Positions 8,949 to 19,848 are shown, numbered from the stretch's first letter. The stretch is 64,000 nucleotides of DNA from Streptomyces sp. CB02366 (GCF_001905905.1 NZ_LIVT01000008.1:1-64000); one strand, 5' to 3'. Notes: generated by a model not told the origin, from the sequence alone. Program-made: numbers and translations.

Positions 8949-10073
8949 TCATCGCGCCAGCCGGGGAGGCTTCTGCAGCTCGAACCGGATGAGATCTCCG
9001 GTGTGTGTGTTCGGTTGGGAGACCGTCTTCATTCCGATGAGGGCGTTTCGCGTATTCCTCAGCTGTTCAAGATTCCGAGGCAAGGACCTCTCGATGGTCC
9101 TCAAGAAGCTCTTTCGGACGAAGTCCGACTGCGCCCTCCCGGCCTTCTCGATGTTGTCGGCGGCAGAGTTCAGCGATTCCCTGAGGATCGTCCAGCTGTT
9201 GGCGGTGTTCTGCAGCGCGGTGGCCACTCCCCCTGCCTGGGCACCGAGGTCTGCCAGTCCGGCGCTGCATGCCGTCAGCAGCTTCACCCCGCTTTCGAGC
9301 CGTTCCTGCTTGGCGAGGAGCTCCTTCTTCTCGTCATAGAGATTCGCTAGCGCGATCCCGCTGCCGATACCTCCTGCGAGGCCACCGAGGATCAGGACAC
9401 CGCCGCCGATGGCCACGCCGAGGCTCAGCCCGCCGGTGAAGATCGAAGTGCAGCATCCGATGACGATGAACGCCGCACCCGTCAGAATCGCACTCCCGCT
9501 CACCACTGCCCCCACGGAGGCGGCGGTGATCTTTTCGTTCACATTCTCCAGATCTCTCCGCAAGTCTTCCAGAATCCCATTCTCGCCGCTCACCAGAGTG
9601 TTGATCTCCACGGCGCACTCAGTGAACCCCCGCTTGTCGTCGCTGAAGGCAGTGACCATCCTGTCCGTACCGGAAGCGACCCTCCTCGTCTCATCCGTGA
9701 ACTCGCCCGCCTGCTCACGCAGGAACCTCAGCATTTGCACCATCGCATCCGGATCTTCCTCGTCTTTGAGGGTTTCCGAAAAAGCACCCAGCGTGACGAA
9801 GTAGTTCTCGACCTTCGCCAGGAGTGCGATGGACTCAGGCTGTACCGTCCAGAGGTACTTTCCTGCATTGTCCGCGGCCTTGTTCAGCGCACCCTGAACC
9901 GTACCTTGAAAGCTCCGGACCTTTTCGTTGTCGATGCGACTGAAGTCCGGCTTCGGCTGCTGCATGATACTGAGAGCATGTGTTTGCACGAGCGCGGTCA
10001 GGGATCTTTGCGCGGCCACCTCGCCCCCAATTTTCTCCTGCTTTTCCAGGGCAGCGGCAAGTGCATCGCTCAT
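8949..10073 (-). CDS. Alpha-helical pore-forming toxin-like subunit with membrane hairpin
   Basis: A 374-residue, almost wholly helical protein. Long amphipathic helices (1-180) are followed by a very hydrophobic Gly/Ala/Ile-rich double segment at about 185-243 (SGSAILTGAAFIVIGCC ... GGLAGGIGSGIALANL) and then by further helices (245-345). This head-hairpin layout is that of the ClyA/HBL/xenorhabdolysin class, in which the hairpin inserts into the target membrane. No Sec or Tat signal is visible. The ATG at 10073 has gggag 8 nt upstream. It is the second gene of an operon, 31 bp behind its partner. Base composition is visibly less GC-rich than its surroundings. Family assignment is from architecture, not a search. 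Confidence 0.65.
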   Translation of the reverse strand: MSDALAAALEKQEKIGGEVAAQRSLTALVQTHALSIMQQPKPDFSRIDNEKVRSFQGTVQGALNKAADNAGKYLWTVQPESIALLAKVENYFVTLGAFSETLKDEEDPDAMVQMLRFLREQAGEFTDETRRVASGTDRMVTAFSDDKRGFTECAVEINTLVSGENGILEDLRRDLENVNEKITAASVGAVVSGSAILTGAAFIVIGCCTSIFTGGLSLGVAIGGGVLILGGLAGGIGSGIALANLYDEKKELLAKQERLESGVKLLTACSAGLADLGAQAGGVATALQNTANSWTILRESLNSAADNIEKAGRAQSDFVRKSFLRTIERSLPRNLEQLRNTRNALIGMKTVSQPNTHTGDLIRFELQKPPRLAR

Positions 10074-10104
10074 AGTTTTCTCCCAGTCGTCCAGTAGCGA
10101 GTTT

Positions 10105-11202
10105 TCAGTTTCCGGTGACCGTGGCGCGCAGTCTCTCCGCCTGGTCCTGGATGGATTTCCACTTGATGACGCTCCAGCTGATCTCAGTGGCCAGCCAGGC
10201 GCCTCCATCGTTCTTCTTCGTCTGCTCCTCCAGCGTCGCCGCAAAAGATGCGACCACTTGGGCCCAGGCATCTGCGATTTCCTGGGCCGGGCGCATCACG
10301 CCACGCACGCTGCGCCCGTAAGCACCACATTCTGAATCGATCTTCTTCGCCATCTCCAGGCCCGACTTCAAACCGGCGATCTCCCGGTAGAGCGCTTCAA
10401 CCTTCGCGCGGTCCCTGCGGAGCTTCTGGAGGGCCGCACCAACGGCACCGGACGTGATGTCTTCGATCCCCTCGTGCACATCCTCCGAGGTTTCCGGGGC
10501 GGGTTCACCGGAGGACGGCTTGTCCTCCTTCTTGCTCTTGCCGTCGCCCTCTCCCTTCTTCTTCGCGGCGTCCTTGAAGATGTCGAGGATGGTGTCGAGG
10601 ATTTTCCGTGCGCCGCTGCCCACCTTGTGCGAGGCGGAGATGACGGCATCCAGGTCCTTCCGCACCTCTTCCTGCATCGCCTCCAGTTCCTTTGTCTTGG
10701 CGGCGATCCTGCCGTCGCCCCCGGAGATCTTCTTGATCTCGGCATGCGTCCGGTCGGCCAGGACTTCCAGCCGGTCCTCCGTCTCCTTGGAGAACTTCCC
10801 GTACTTGTCTGCGAGATCACGGGCATGCTGCTCATGCTCTTCGAAAATCGGCATCAGCTCGCCCAGAAAAGAAGCAACGCTCTCCGGGGACTCCACAGAC
10901 CCCTCATGCAAGCTCTGGAGGAGGTCGGCCGCCCCTGCCATCAGGACAAGCTGATGGATCACCGAGGGAAGTTGAACGCTTCGGTACGTCCGCGCGTTCC
11001 CCCTGACCTCCTCCTGCGCCGTATGCATGGCGTGCTCATCGCTCGGGTCCACCGTGCCGACGGACACCTGCGCTTCGAGAACCAGGGCCCATACCTGCGC
11101 GACCTGAGCAGCGGTCACCAACCGTTCCAGGGGCTCTTCGAGGCCGATCGGGGCAAGCGTGATCCTGGCCGGAACGTTGGGGGCGACTTGTGATGACGTC
11201 AT
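10105..11202 (-). CDS. Alpha-helical pore-forming toxin-like partner subunit
   Basis: A 365-residue helical protein encoded just upstream of the hairpin protein. N-terminal helices (20-120) and a long coiled-coil-like stretch (115-205) lead to a highly charged, Lys/Glu/Ser-rich segment at about 211-240 (DAAKKKGEGDGKSKKED), then helices to the end with a Trp-containing tail (WLATEISWSVIKWKS). The charged segment occupies the place where the partner has its membrane hairpin. In binary and tripartite alpha-toxins (XaxAB, YaxAB, HBL), the components are homologous helical bundles of this size lacking signal peptides. ATG 11202 has ggag 6 nt upstream. Confidence 0.6.
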   Translation of the reverse strand: MTSSQVAPNVPARITLAPIGLEEPLERLVTAAQVAQVWALVLEAQVSVGTVDPSDEHAMHTAQEEVRGNARTYRSVQLPSVIHQLVLMAGAADLLQSLHEGSVESPESVASFLGELMPIFEEHEQHARDLADKYGKFSKETEDRLEVLADRTHAEIKKISGGDGRIAAKTKELEAMQEEVRKDLDAVISASHKVGSGARKILDTILDIFKDAAKKKGEGDGKSKKEDKPSSGEPAPETSEDVHEGIEDITSGAVGAALQKLRRDRAKVEALYREIAGLKSGLEMAKKIDSECGAYGRSVRGVMRPAQEIADAWAQVVASFAATLEEQTKKNDGGAWLATEISWSVIKWKSIQDQAERLRATVTGN

Positions 11203-11428
11203 CGTGACTCCGTTGGGCACTGAAGAACGGGAAGGGCAGGGGAGGACAGGCCGGTCGAGAAGACTTCTCGCCCCGGTGCTCGGGTGCGCCGCCCGCAGAC
11301 GGACACAGGGGGCCGGTGAGGGCCGGTGCCGGTCGGCGCTGTCCAGCGTCGGCCCCGGCTGCTCACCTGGTCCGGTCGATGCGCACGGCACGCCGATCGG
11401 ACGGACCGGGAACAGCTCGGAGGAACGG

Positions 11429-11695
11429 TCAGGGGGCCGGGGTGCAGCGCACGATGGCGTCCTCGTACGGTCCCTCGGCGTGGACCTTCAGGCCTTCGAG
11501 TTCGCGGCCGTTCGCGGCGAGCTCCCAGCGGAGTCGGGCGGCCACCCATCCCCCCACGTACCCGCACCGCGCTTCCGGGGACGACGGCACCCAGTCCGCC
11601 GGATCCTGATCGTTCCTCTGCCGGTCGCTGCGCGCCGCCACCGCAGCCAGAGACGTCGCCTCCCACCAGGGAGGGGGCGTCGAGGCCACGTACAA
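11429..11695 (-). pseudogene. HNH endonuclease family C-terminal fragment
   Basis: The frame contains AAVAARSDRQRNDQDPADW, then a CGYVGGWVAARLRWEL stretch and a final Cys. This is the C-terminal part of secreted Streptomyces HNH-family nucleases (GmrSD C-terminal/DUF1524 type: V...N..KGD.D...W.P....C.YV...). The catalytic HNH core and signal peptide are missing upstream, where IS debris begins. It is not expected to be functional. Confidence 0.5.
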
Positions 11696-12119
11696 GTTTC
11701 TTGATCACTATGGCGTTCTATCGGCCGCGCACCATCTTCGCGCCGCCCTCTGCCCCGTGCTCACCCTCCCGAGGGAAGGGGTTCACCGCAGAAACGCTCC
11801 GCCGCGCTCAGTACCTCAGGGGCGACGCCCCGTGCCGGAAGGCGCCCCACACTGCCCGGAAGCAGCCCCCAGGGATCGAAGCGGACGTCCCGATGTCCGA
11901 ATCCCGGTGCCTCGAACTCCCCTATTCGCATCACCATTCGAGGTTGTGCCCCGCTTCGAGGTTGTGCCCCGCTGCATGGCGGTGCGCACGTAGCGGATGC
12001 ACCGTTCCGGGCGATGTTCCCGGACCAGCACACCGCCGGGGGGCCTGCCGGCCGGTTTCCTCCGCGCACGGCGATGCCTTCGCCGCGGGCACGGCGCCAG
12101 CGGCGTCGTGGAGGTGCTC

Positions 12120-12226
12120 GCCCCGCGCCGAGCAGCCCGGACACGGCTGGAGTCGATCACCGCCCGAGACCAGACCAGCTGCCCGGCCGACCGCAGCTTC
12201 TTCAGAACGACCCGATCAGCGACCAC
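12120..12226 (-). mobile_element. IS5-type transposase fragment
   Basis: The minus-strand frame begins VADRVVLKKLRSAGQLVWSR and continues AVIDSSRVRAARRG, which matches the segment around the first catalytic aspartate of IS5-type transposases (..LDWSRAVIDSSHVRA..RG). The remainder downstream to about 11700 is out of frame and not recognisable. Confidence 0.5.
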
Positions 12227-12344
12227 AGCTCATCCGAGTCGCCCCATGGCCGAAAGTTCCCCTTCCCCACGAACGGACCGATGAGCATCCACGCCGACAG
12301 TCACAAGATCATTGGCTTCTGTGAGGACCTTTTACAGCAACGGG

Positions 12345-12610
12345 CCGTGCCGCGAGCACCCGCGGTGCCGGACCGTCCGGCACACGATTCCGGAGAGGAC
12401 CGACAGCCAGGCTGCCCGCCTGCGCAAAGGGGCACGCGGCGGGCGACCAGCAGGCTTCGACGAAGGACGGTACAAGAAACGAAACACCTTCGAGCGGGCG
12501 GTCAACCGGCTCAAGCACGCCGGAGCCGTGGCCACCCGCTACGAGGAACGCGGCCACCTTTCCTCGGCATCGCGACCGCAGCAGTCCTCGTTGTCCGGCT
12601 TCGCACCTGA
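12345..12610 (+). mobile_element. IS5-type transposase C-terminal fragment, frameshifted
   Basis: The plus strand encodes RTVRHTIPERTDSQAARLRK, then DEGRYKKRNTFERAVNRLK with the third catalytic Glu context. After a frame change near 12550 it continues FLGIATAAVLVVRLRT and a stop. This is the C-terminal third of an IS5-type transposase. It lies in opposite orientation to the fragment at 12120-12226, so at least two elements decayed here. From 11700 to 12620 I see nothing else. Confidence 0.6.
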
Positions 12611-12619
12611 GCCGGGGCG

Positions 12620-12850
12620 TCACAACGCGATCGCCCGGTAGGCCCCTGCCTGATCGACCACCTCATCGGCAGAGAGCTCTCGCTCCGGCGGCCAGAAGAT
12701 CAGGTCGCTGACGTGGCCGGATGGGCAGGCCAGGGTTCGGTCGAGCCTCTCCAGCCACCCGTCCGCCTCGTCGTCGGACGCGTAGTCCGCATCCATGATC
12801 CGCTGCACGAGCGAGACCGCCTCGGCCCGGCTCATACCCGCGGTATCCAT
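12620..12850 (-). CDS. Colicin/pyocin immunity-like protein (Im9 family)
   Basis: A 76-residue acidic protein matching the Im/pyocin-immunity family (four-helix inhibitors of DNase bacteriocins). It has an N-terminal helix MSRAEAVSLVQRIMDADYAS, an acidic helix DDEADGWLERLDR and the signature CPSGHVSDLIFWPP, equivalent to HP.GSDLI..P of Im proteins. The ATG at 12850 has ggagg 5 nt upstream; a GTG one codon earlier is too close to it. No cognate nuclease bacteriocin gene is nearby, so it is an orphan, perhaps protecting against non-self toxins or serving another role. Confidence 0.7.
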   Translation of the reverse strand: MDTAGMSRAEAVSLVQRIMDADYASDDEADGWLERLDRTLACPSGHVSDLIFWPPERELSADEVVDQAGAYRAIAL

Positions 12851-12954
12851 CACAGCCTCCCTGGGCGCCGGCCTGACGAGCAGCGTGATCGGCCGGACAA
12901 GTCCTGGCCGGAGCGTGCGTCGGCCGGGCAGGACCGGCGCAGCACCGGTTCGTC

Positions 12955-14073
12955 CTATCTGGCCTGCGCCTTGGGGCTGCGAGTGCCTCGCGCCGGGGCG
13001 TCCGCGGGGCGCCGGGCGAGACCGAGCTCCCGCTCACCGGGGCCGAGCGGGGCGAAGAACCGGGCGACCTGCTCGTCGTCGACCTCGGCGAGGGAGCCGG
13101 GCTTCCACTGCGGATCGTTGTCCTTGTCGATGATCCGGGCGCGCACCCCCTCCACGAAGTCGGGCTGCTCGAAGGCCCGGCTGGAGACACGGAACTCCTG
13201 ATCGAGTACGGCTTCCAGGCTGTCGAGCCGGGCTGCCCGGCGGACCGCGGCGAGGGTGACCTTGAGCGCGAGCGGTGACTTGGCCAGGAGTTCGTCGGCC
13301 GCGGCCCGCGCCGCCGGGACTCCGCTCGCCCGCAACCGGTGGAGGATCTCCTCCACGGTCTCCGCCGCGTAACAGTCATCGATCCAGTCGCGCTGTGCGT
13401 CGAGGTCTCCGGCGGGCGGCTGCGTGGCGAACCGTTCGACGACCCCGGCGGCGGACTCGCCGGAGAGGGCCGGATCGCCCAGCGCCTCGGCCAGGGCCGG
13501 CAGGAGGCGGGCCGGGACGTGGTGGTCGGCCAGACCGCAGAGGAGGGCGTCGGCCGCCCCGATCGAACGGCCCGTGAGCGCCAGGTGGGTGCCCAGTTCG
13601 CCCGGGGCCGCGGCCAGCAGGCGGGTGCCCCCGACATCGGGCACGAAGCCGATGGCCGTCTCGGGCATGGCGACACGCGAGCGTTCGGTGACGACCCGGA
13701 CCTCGGCGTGGGCCGACACCCCGACGCCGCCGCCCATCACGATGCCGTCCATCAGGGCGACGTAGGGCTTGGGAAATCGGGCGATGCGGGCGTTGAGGCG
13801 GTACTCGTCCCGCCAGAACTCCAGCGACGCGCGCCCCGCGGCCCGGGCGTCGTCGTGCAGGGCCCGGATGTCGCCTCCGGCGCACAGGCCCCGGTCGCCC
13901 GCCCCGGACAGCAGCACGGACGTGATCGCCTCGTCCTGCTCGGCGCGGTCCAGGGCCTCGTCGAGCATCCGCACCATGGTGTGGCTGAGCGCGTTGAGGG
14001 CGCGGGGGCGGTTGAGGGTCACGTGCAGGCATGCGCCCCGCGTTTCCAGCAGGACGGGCCGGTCGTCGTTCAT
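12955..14073 (-). CDS. 3-hydroxyisobutyryl-CoA hydrolase (enoyl-CoA hydratase/isomerase fold)
   Basis: A 372-residue crotonase-fold enzyme. The length and C-terminal extension fit the HIBCH subgroup (valine degradation, hydrolysing 3-hydroxyisobutyryl-CoA) rather than ordinary enoyl-CoA hydratases of about 260 residues. Oxyanion-hole motifs are present: SGAGDRGLCAGGDIRALHDD and MDGIVMGGGVGVSAHAEVRV, then MPETAIGFVPDVGGTRLLA with the catalytic Glu. The C-terminal ARIIDKDNDPQWKP is also typical. It acts in the cytosol and lies alone, divergent from the phosphatase gene. Confidence 0.88.
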   Translation of the reverse strand: MNDDRPVLLETRGACLHVTLNRPRALNALSHTMVRMLDEALDRAEQDEAITSVLLSGAGDRGLCAGGDIRALHDDARAAGRASLEFWRDEYRLNARIARFPKPYVALMDGIVMGGGVGVSAHAEVRVVTERSRVAMPETAIGFVPDVGGTRLLAAAPGELGTHLALTGRSIGAADALLCGLADHHVPARLLPALAEALGDPALSGESAAGVVERFATQPPAGDLDAQRDWIDDCYAAETVEEILHRLRASGVPAARAAADELLAKSPLALKVTLAAVRRAARLDSLEAVLDQEFRVSSRAFEQPDFVEGVRARIIDKDNDPQWKPGSLAEVDDEQVARFFAPLGPGERELGLARRPADAPARGTRSPKAQAR

Positions 14074-14347
14074 GCGTGCGCTCCGCTCACTGGATCGTGG
14101 ACATGGTGGTGGGCCGCGGGGCCCCCGCCATGATCGCTGACGGCCCCCGCTGAGTTTCCATGGCCCCCGGCGCGAAAGGAAGCTCGGGGAGCGGGCGGGA
14201 GACGACCGTGCGGATCATCGGGGCGGAGGCCGAGAGCGGGCGGATCGGCCGGGTGAGCCCTGTGGCACTCCGATGGTCGCGGCTCGACAATTGAGGCTGG
14301 CGGGGTGCACCGACGCACGGCCCGACCGGACGACCTCCGGAGCAGGA

Positions 14348-16492
<2,145 letters not shown>

Positions 16493-16522
16493 CGGCGTCG
16501 GGGGGCGGCGACGAGCCGGCAG

Positions 16523-16566
16523 GGGGGGTGCGGGGGCGGCACCACTGTGCCGCCCCCGCACCCCCC
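16523..16566. terminator. Bidirectional terminator, 19-bp perfect stem
   Basis: Arms 16523-16541 and 16548-16566 are perfectly complementary with a 6-nt loop (ccactg). It lies between the convergent phosphatase and wall-protein genes. There is no T-tract, as is usual in Streptomyces. Confidence 0.8.
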
Positions 16567-16594
16567 GGATCAGCCGCTCCGCTGAGCGGAGGCG

Positions 16595-17224
16595 TCAGTT
16601 CTGGGCGGTACGGCGCTTGCGGACGGCCCACAGGATGCCGCCGCCGGCCAGCAGCACCGCGACGGCGGCGCCACCGATGATCGGCGTCGACGAGGACGAG
16701 CCCGTCTCGGCCAGGTCCGGCGAGCTCGGGCTCGGGGCGGGCACGGCGGGCGCGGACTCCGAAGGCTGCTCACTGGGGGTGACGCTCGGCTCGGGCGTCC
16801 CGGTGGACTGCGACGGGGCCGGCTCACTCGGGGTCGGCTGGGGCGGGGTGGGGCTGGGCTCCTCCTCGCACACCTCCGCCGTCTTCGTCCTGTCGATGGA
16901 GTGCTTGCCGTCCCCGTCGGCGTCCTTGACGACCAGTCGGACGGTCACCGGCTGGTCGTGCTCGGGCAGCGTCAGCTTCTTGTGGAACTCACGGCCGAAC
17001 GTCTCGGTGGGGAGCAGGTCCTTCCCGTCCACCGTGACGGTCACCGTGTTGGGGACGCCGTCCGTGTAGTTGGTGAGGTCGACAGTCACCTCGGAGCAGG
17101 TCACGTCCCAGGTGGGGGTGTGAGCCGCGGCCGGACCGGCGGAGATGACGCCTCCGGTCAGACCGACGACCGCAGCGGCCACGAACGCTCCCGCGCCACG
17201 CCACGATCTCCTGGGTATGGTCAT
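16595..17224 (-). CDS. LAETG-anchored cell-wall protein
   Basis: A 209-residue surface protein. A signal peptide covers about 1-34 (cleavage near AAAH). A small beta-rich domain (~35-118) contains two cysteines (C43, C119) and ends in EVCEEE. A Pro/Ser/Thr/Glu-rich stalk runs to residue 169, and a sortase signal LAETG lies at 171-175, followed by a hydrophobic helix and the basic tail VRKRRTAQN. LAxTG is the motif used by Streptomyces class E sortases. It is likely linked covalently to peptidoglycan; its ligand is unknown. Confidence 0.85.
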   Translation of the reverse strand: MTIPRRSWRGAGAFVAAAVVGLTGGVISAGPAAAHTPTWDVTCSEVTVDLTNYTDGVPNTVTVTVDGKDLLPTETFGREFHKKLTLPEHDQPVTVRLVVKDADGDGKHSIDRTKTAEVCEEEPSPTPPQPTPSEPAPSQSTGTPEPSVTPSEQPSESAPAVPAPSPSSPDLAETGSSSSTPIIGGAAVAVLLAGGGILWAVRKRRTAQN

Positions 17225-17482
17225 GGATTCTTCCTCCAGCTACTTCTCATCGCCCCGATGGCGGTGGGGCGCACAGTACTGCCATCGCCCCCCGGCGACT
17301 CACCCGCCCCATGGACAGTCCGGCGCGCCAACTCAGTTCATGATCCTCCCACTTCCGGTCCTGCGGGCGAGCCGCCCCGGCCCGTCCCCCCTCCCACAGT
17401 GGCCGAAAGTGCGCGGTCCGCACAGGCACCGCCCGTCATCGCGCGGGGACCTCCGCCAGGAAGGGCGGCTCCGGGCGTGCCG

Positions 17483-17971
17483 TCACAGGGCCTTGTGCAT
17501 GATGTGAAGTCCCACATAGCCCTGGACCGGGTGGCGGAAGCCTTCCGGCAGGGTTCCGATCACCTCGAACCCGAGCGACCGGTACAGCTTGACCGCATAG
17601 GTGTTGGTCTCGACCACCGCGTTGAACTGCATGGCCCGGTACCCTTCGGCGCGAGCCCAGTCGATGGAGTACGCGCACAGCGCGCGTCCCACGCCCCGGC
17701 CGGAGTGGGCGGGATCGACCAGGTAGGTGGCGCTGGCGATGTGGGAGCCGTTGCCCATGTGGTTGCGGTTCATCTTCGCCGTACCGAGCACCGTCCCGGC
17801 CTCGTCGACGGCGACGACCACGCGGCTCGGCGCCGGGACGAACCACCATCCCTCGGCTTCCTCCTGTCCGAGATCCAGCGGGTAGGTGAGCGTCTCGCCG
17901 GCGGAGACGACGGAGTGGAAGAAGGGCCAGACGGCGGACCAGTCCTTCGCGGTGGCTTCTCTGATCAACAT
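17483..17971 (-). CDS. GNAT family N-acetyltransferase
   Basis: A 162-residue acetyltransferase. It has the GNAT layout: MLIREATAKDW start, a VLGTAKMNRNHMG central strand, the acetyl-CoA binding loop VDPAHSGRGVGRALCAYSI and the C-terminal FNAVVETNTYAVKLYRSLGF. The substrate is unknown. The start at 17971 is chosen because homologues begin MLIREA; an ATG six codons earlier is possible. The start codon is part of a 7-bp palindrome (catcctg/caggatg, 17969-17983). Confidence 0.85.
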   Translation of the reverse strand: MLIREATAKDWSAVWPFFHSVVSAGETLTYPLDLGQEEAEGWWFVPAPSRVVVAVDEAGTVLGTAKMNRNHMGNGSHIASATYLVDPAHSGRGVGRALCAYSIDWARAEGYRAMQFNAVVETNTYAVKLYRSLGFEVIGTLPEGFRHPVQGYVGLHIMHKAL

Positions 17972-18010
17972 CCTGACAGGATGGCCCATGCGGTCGATCG
18001 GCGCGAAAAG

Positions 18011-19183
18011 TCACCCCTCGCCCCTGCCGCGCCGTCCCAGCCCGGCGAGAAGCCTCTTCGCCCTCGGCCCGCCGGGGACGGCGGCGCGCGACGCTCCGGC
18101 GCAGACCGGCGGCGTCGAATCGACGGCGGAGGTCAAGCCCGCTTCCGCCGCTTCGCGCCTGGGAGCGGAGCCGGTCGCCACCGCTGCCCCCCTCCCGGCG
18201 TCCGCCCCGCTTCCCGCGCTCTTCCCGTTCCCGGTGACGACCTCGACAGCCGGGATCCTGCGGGCCCCCGCACCGCTCCCCGGAACCGGAGCCGGCCGGT
18301 GCTCGCGCGCCCGGTCCACTTCAAGCGTCAGGTTGATCCGCCGCCAGAGGATCTCGTCGGGGTCGTCGGCCGCCATCAGCTCCGCCACGGCCTCCCTCGC
18401 CGCCATCGGGACCGGGCGTTTGAAGACCGGCCCCGGACGGACCCGTGCGAGGTGAGCGCGTTCGCCGGGGTCGTCGACCACTTCCGCCAGGTGCACCGGG
18501 TCCAGCGCTGAAGCGTGGGCCGCAGCCCGCGCCCAGGGGTCCGGCGAGCGGTTCACCAGCCGGTCGATCCGCTGCGACCGCCAGTTGCGCGCCCGCAGGT
18601 CGGCGCCCGTCTCCAGCACGGCGCGCATCTCCTCCGGCATCCGCCCGCCGAGCAACTCGGGTTCCCGGGCCGCGAACGCGGCGAGTTCGTCCGCCAGGTA
18701 GAGCCACACCACCGCGCGATACCGGTTCAGACAGAACGTCACCGGTGAGACGCGGCCTGCCCGGGCCAACCGGGTGAACCGGGCCGGAGGGACGCCCAGC
18801 AGGGCCGCGCCCTCCGCCGTGCCGACGGTGCGGACCCTCTCCGCCACGCTGCCGGGAAAGCCCGGCAGTTCCCGCAGACGCTCGATCTCCTCCTCGTGCA
18901 CGCGGGACCGCCCACCGTCCGGCCCAGTGACGACGGCGATCAGCCCGAGGTGCACCGCGAGCTCGAACTCCGTACGCCGGAGGCCGAGTTCACGGACGGC
19001 TCGCCCGGGCGCGACCGTCGCCGTCCGGGCGACGGCCCCGTCCCGTCCACCGACGCCTTCCGCACGCGTCACCACAGCGGGGGCGCCGGCCCTCTTTCGC
19101 GTGCCCTCGGCCCGCACACGGCCGCGCTCGGCTCGCGCGTTCCGGCCGCCGGCGTCCACCCGCAGCGCTCGGCTGACTGTCAT
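18011..19183 (-). CDS. DUF6397 family protein
   Basis: A 390-residue protein resembling a Streptomyces-restricted family known to me only as DUF6397. The N-terminal ~55 residues are basic and of low complexity. A predicted helical core (~60-300) includes a possible DNA-binding stretch (GTAEGAALLGVPPARFTRLA). The tail is disordered and Ala/Gly-rich. ATG 19183 is preferred because ggggga lies 7 nt upstream. Function is unknown; the helix-turn-helix-like segment hints at nucleic-acid binding. Confidence 0.7.
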   Translation of the reverse strand: MTVSRALRVDAGGRNARAERGRVRAEGTRKRAGAPAVVTRAEGVGGRDGAVARTATVAPGRAVRELGLRRTEFELAVHLGLIAVVTGPDGGRSRVHEEEIERLRELPGFPGSVAERVRTVGTAEGAALLGVPPARFTRLARAGRVSPVTFCLNRYRAVVWLYLADELAAFAAREPELLGGRMPEEMRAVLETGADLRARNWRSQRIDRLVNRSPDPWARAAAHASALDPVHLAEVVDDPGERAHLARVRPGPVFKRPVPMAAREAVAELMAADDPDEILWRRINLTLEVDRAREHRPAPVPGSGAGARRIPAVEVVTGNGKSAGSGADAGRGAAVATGSAPRREAAEAGLTSAVDSTPPVCAGASRAAVPGGPRAKRLLAGLGRRGRGEG

Positions 19184-19292
19184 GGCTGTCTCCCCCGCCA
19201 CCTCGACTACTCTCCGTGATCACGGTAGTCCAGGAGAGCGATCACCCGTCAGCCCTGTGGACAACCGGGCAAGGACCGGAGGAAAAAGCAGG

Positions 19293-19706
19293 TCAGAAGG
19301 GTCCGAGGTCCTCGGGGCCGCCCTGGCGGACGGAGACCCCGAGATGTTCTCCGACCCGGTTGACGAGCAGGGTCATCTCGTAGGCGACCTGGCCGACGTC
19401 GGCTTCGGCAGCGGTCAGCACGCACAGGCAACTGCCGTCGCCGGCGGCCGTCACGAAGAGCAGTGCCTCGTCGAACTCCACCATCGTCTGGCGGGGCCGG
19501 CCCGCCCGGAAGTGACGCCCCGACCCGCGCGCCAGACTCTGCAGGCCGGAGGCGACCGCCGCCAGGTGTTCCGCGTCCTCGCGGGCGAGCCCGGTACTGG
19601 CCCCGGTGACCAGCCCGTCGTTCGAGAGCACCAAGGCGTGCCGTATGAACTGCACCCTTTTGGTGAGATCGTCGAGAAGCCAGTCGAGTCCCCGGTCAAG
19701 CGGCAT
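19293..19706 (-). CDS. Roadblock/LC7 domain protein (CvnB-like)
   Basis: A 137-residue roadblock/LC7 protein of the kind encoded second in Streptomyces conservons (kinase, roadblock, DUF742, small GTPase). Typical segments are LDWLLDDLTKRVQFIRHALV, SNDGLVTG, HLAAVASGLQSLARG and VAYEMTLLVNRVGEHLG. In conservons it is thought to join a membrane-associated G-protein-like complex. Here its usual neighbours are missing: only a truncated GTPase-like gene lies 0.6 kb away, beyond an oppositely oriented gene. The start has gggagg upstream. Confidence 0.85.
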   Translation of the reverse strand: MPLDRGLDWLLDDLTKRVQFIRHALVLSNDGLVTGASTGLAREDAEHLAAVASGLQSLARGSGRHFRAGRPRQTMVEFDEALLFVTAAGDGSCLCVLTAAEADVGQVAYEMTLLVNRVGEHLGVSVRQGGPEDLGPF

Positions 19707-19848
19707 GTGCTCGTCCTCCCCGTGCCTTCGTTCCCCGTGCCCCCGTTACGCTCGCCAGCCTCGCGCACCCGCCCCCTGGGAGCAAGCGCCCCTCGCGCCC
19801 CGGGGCGCCGCTTCGCGCCATCCGCGCAGGGGGCTCAGGATGGGGACC

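Noticed and set aside
14087..14218. 43-residue minus-strand frame just upstream of the crotonase gene
   Set aside because: It has an ATG and fits the gap, but no recognisable ribosome site or family pattern; could be chance in high-GC DNA.
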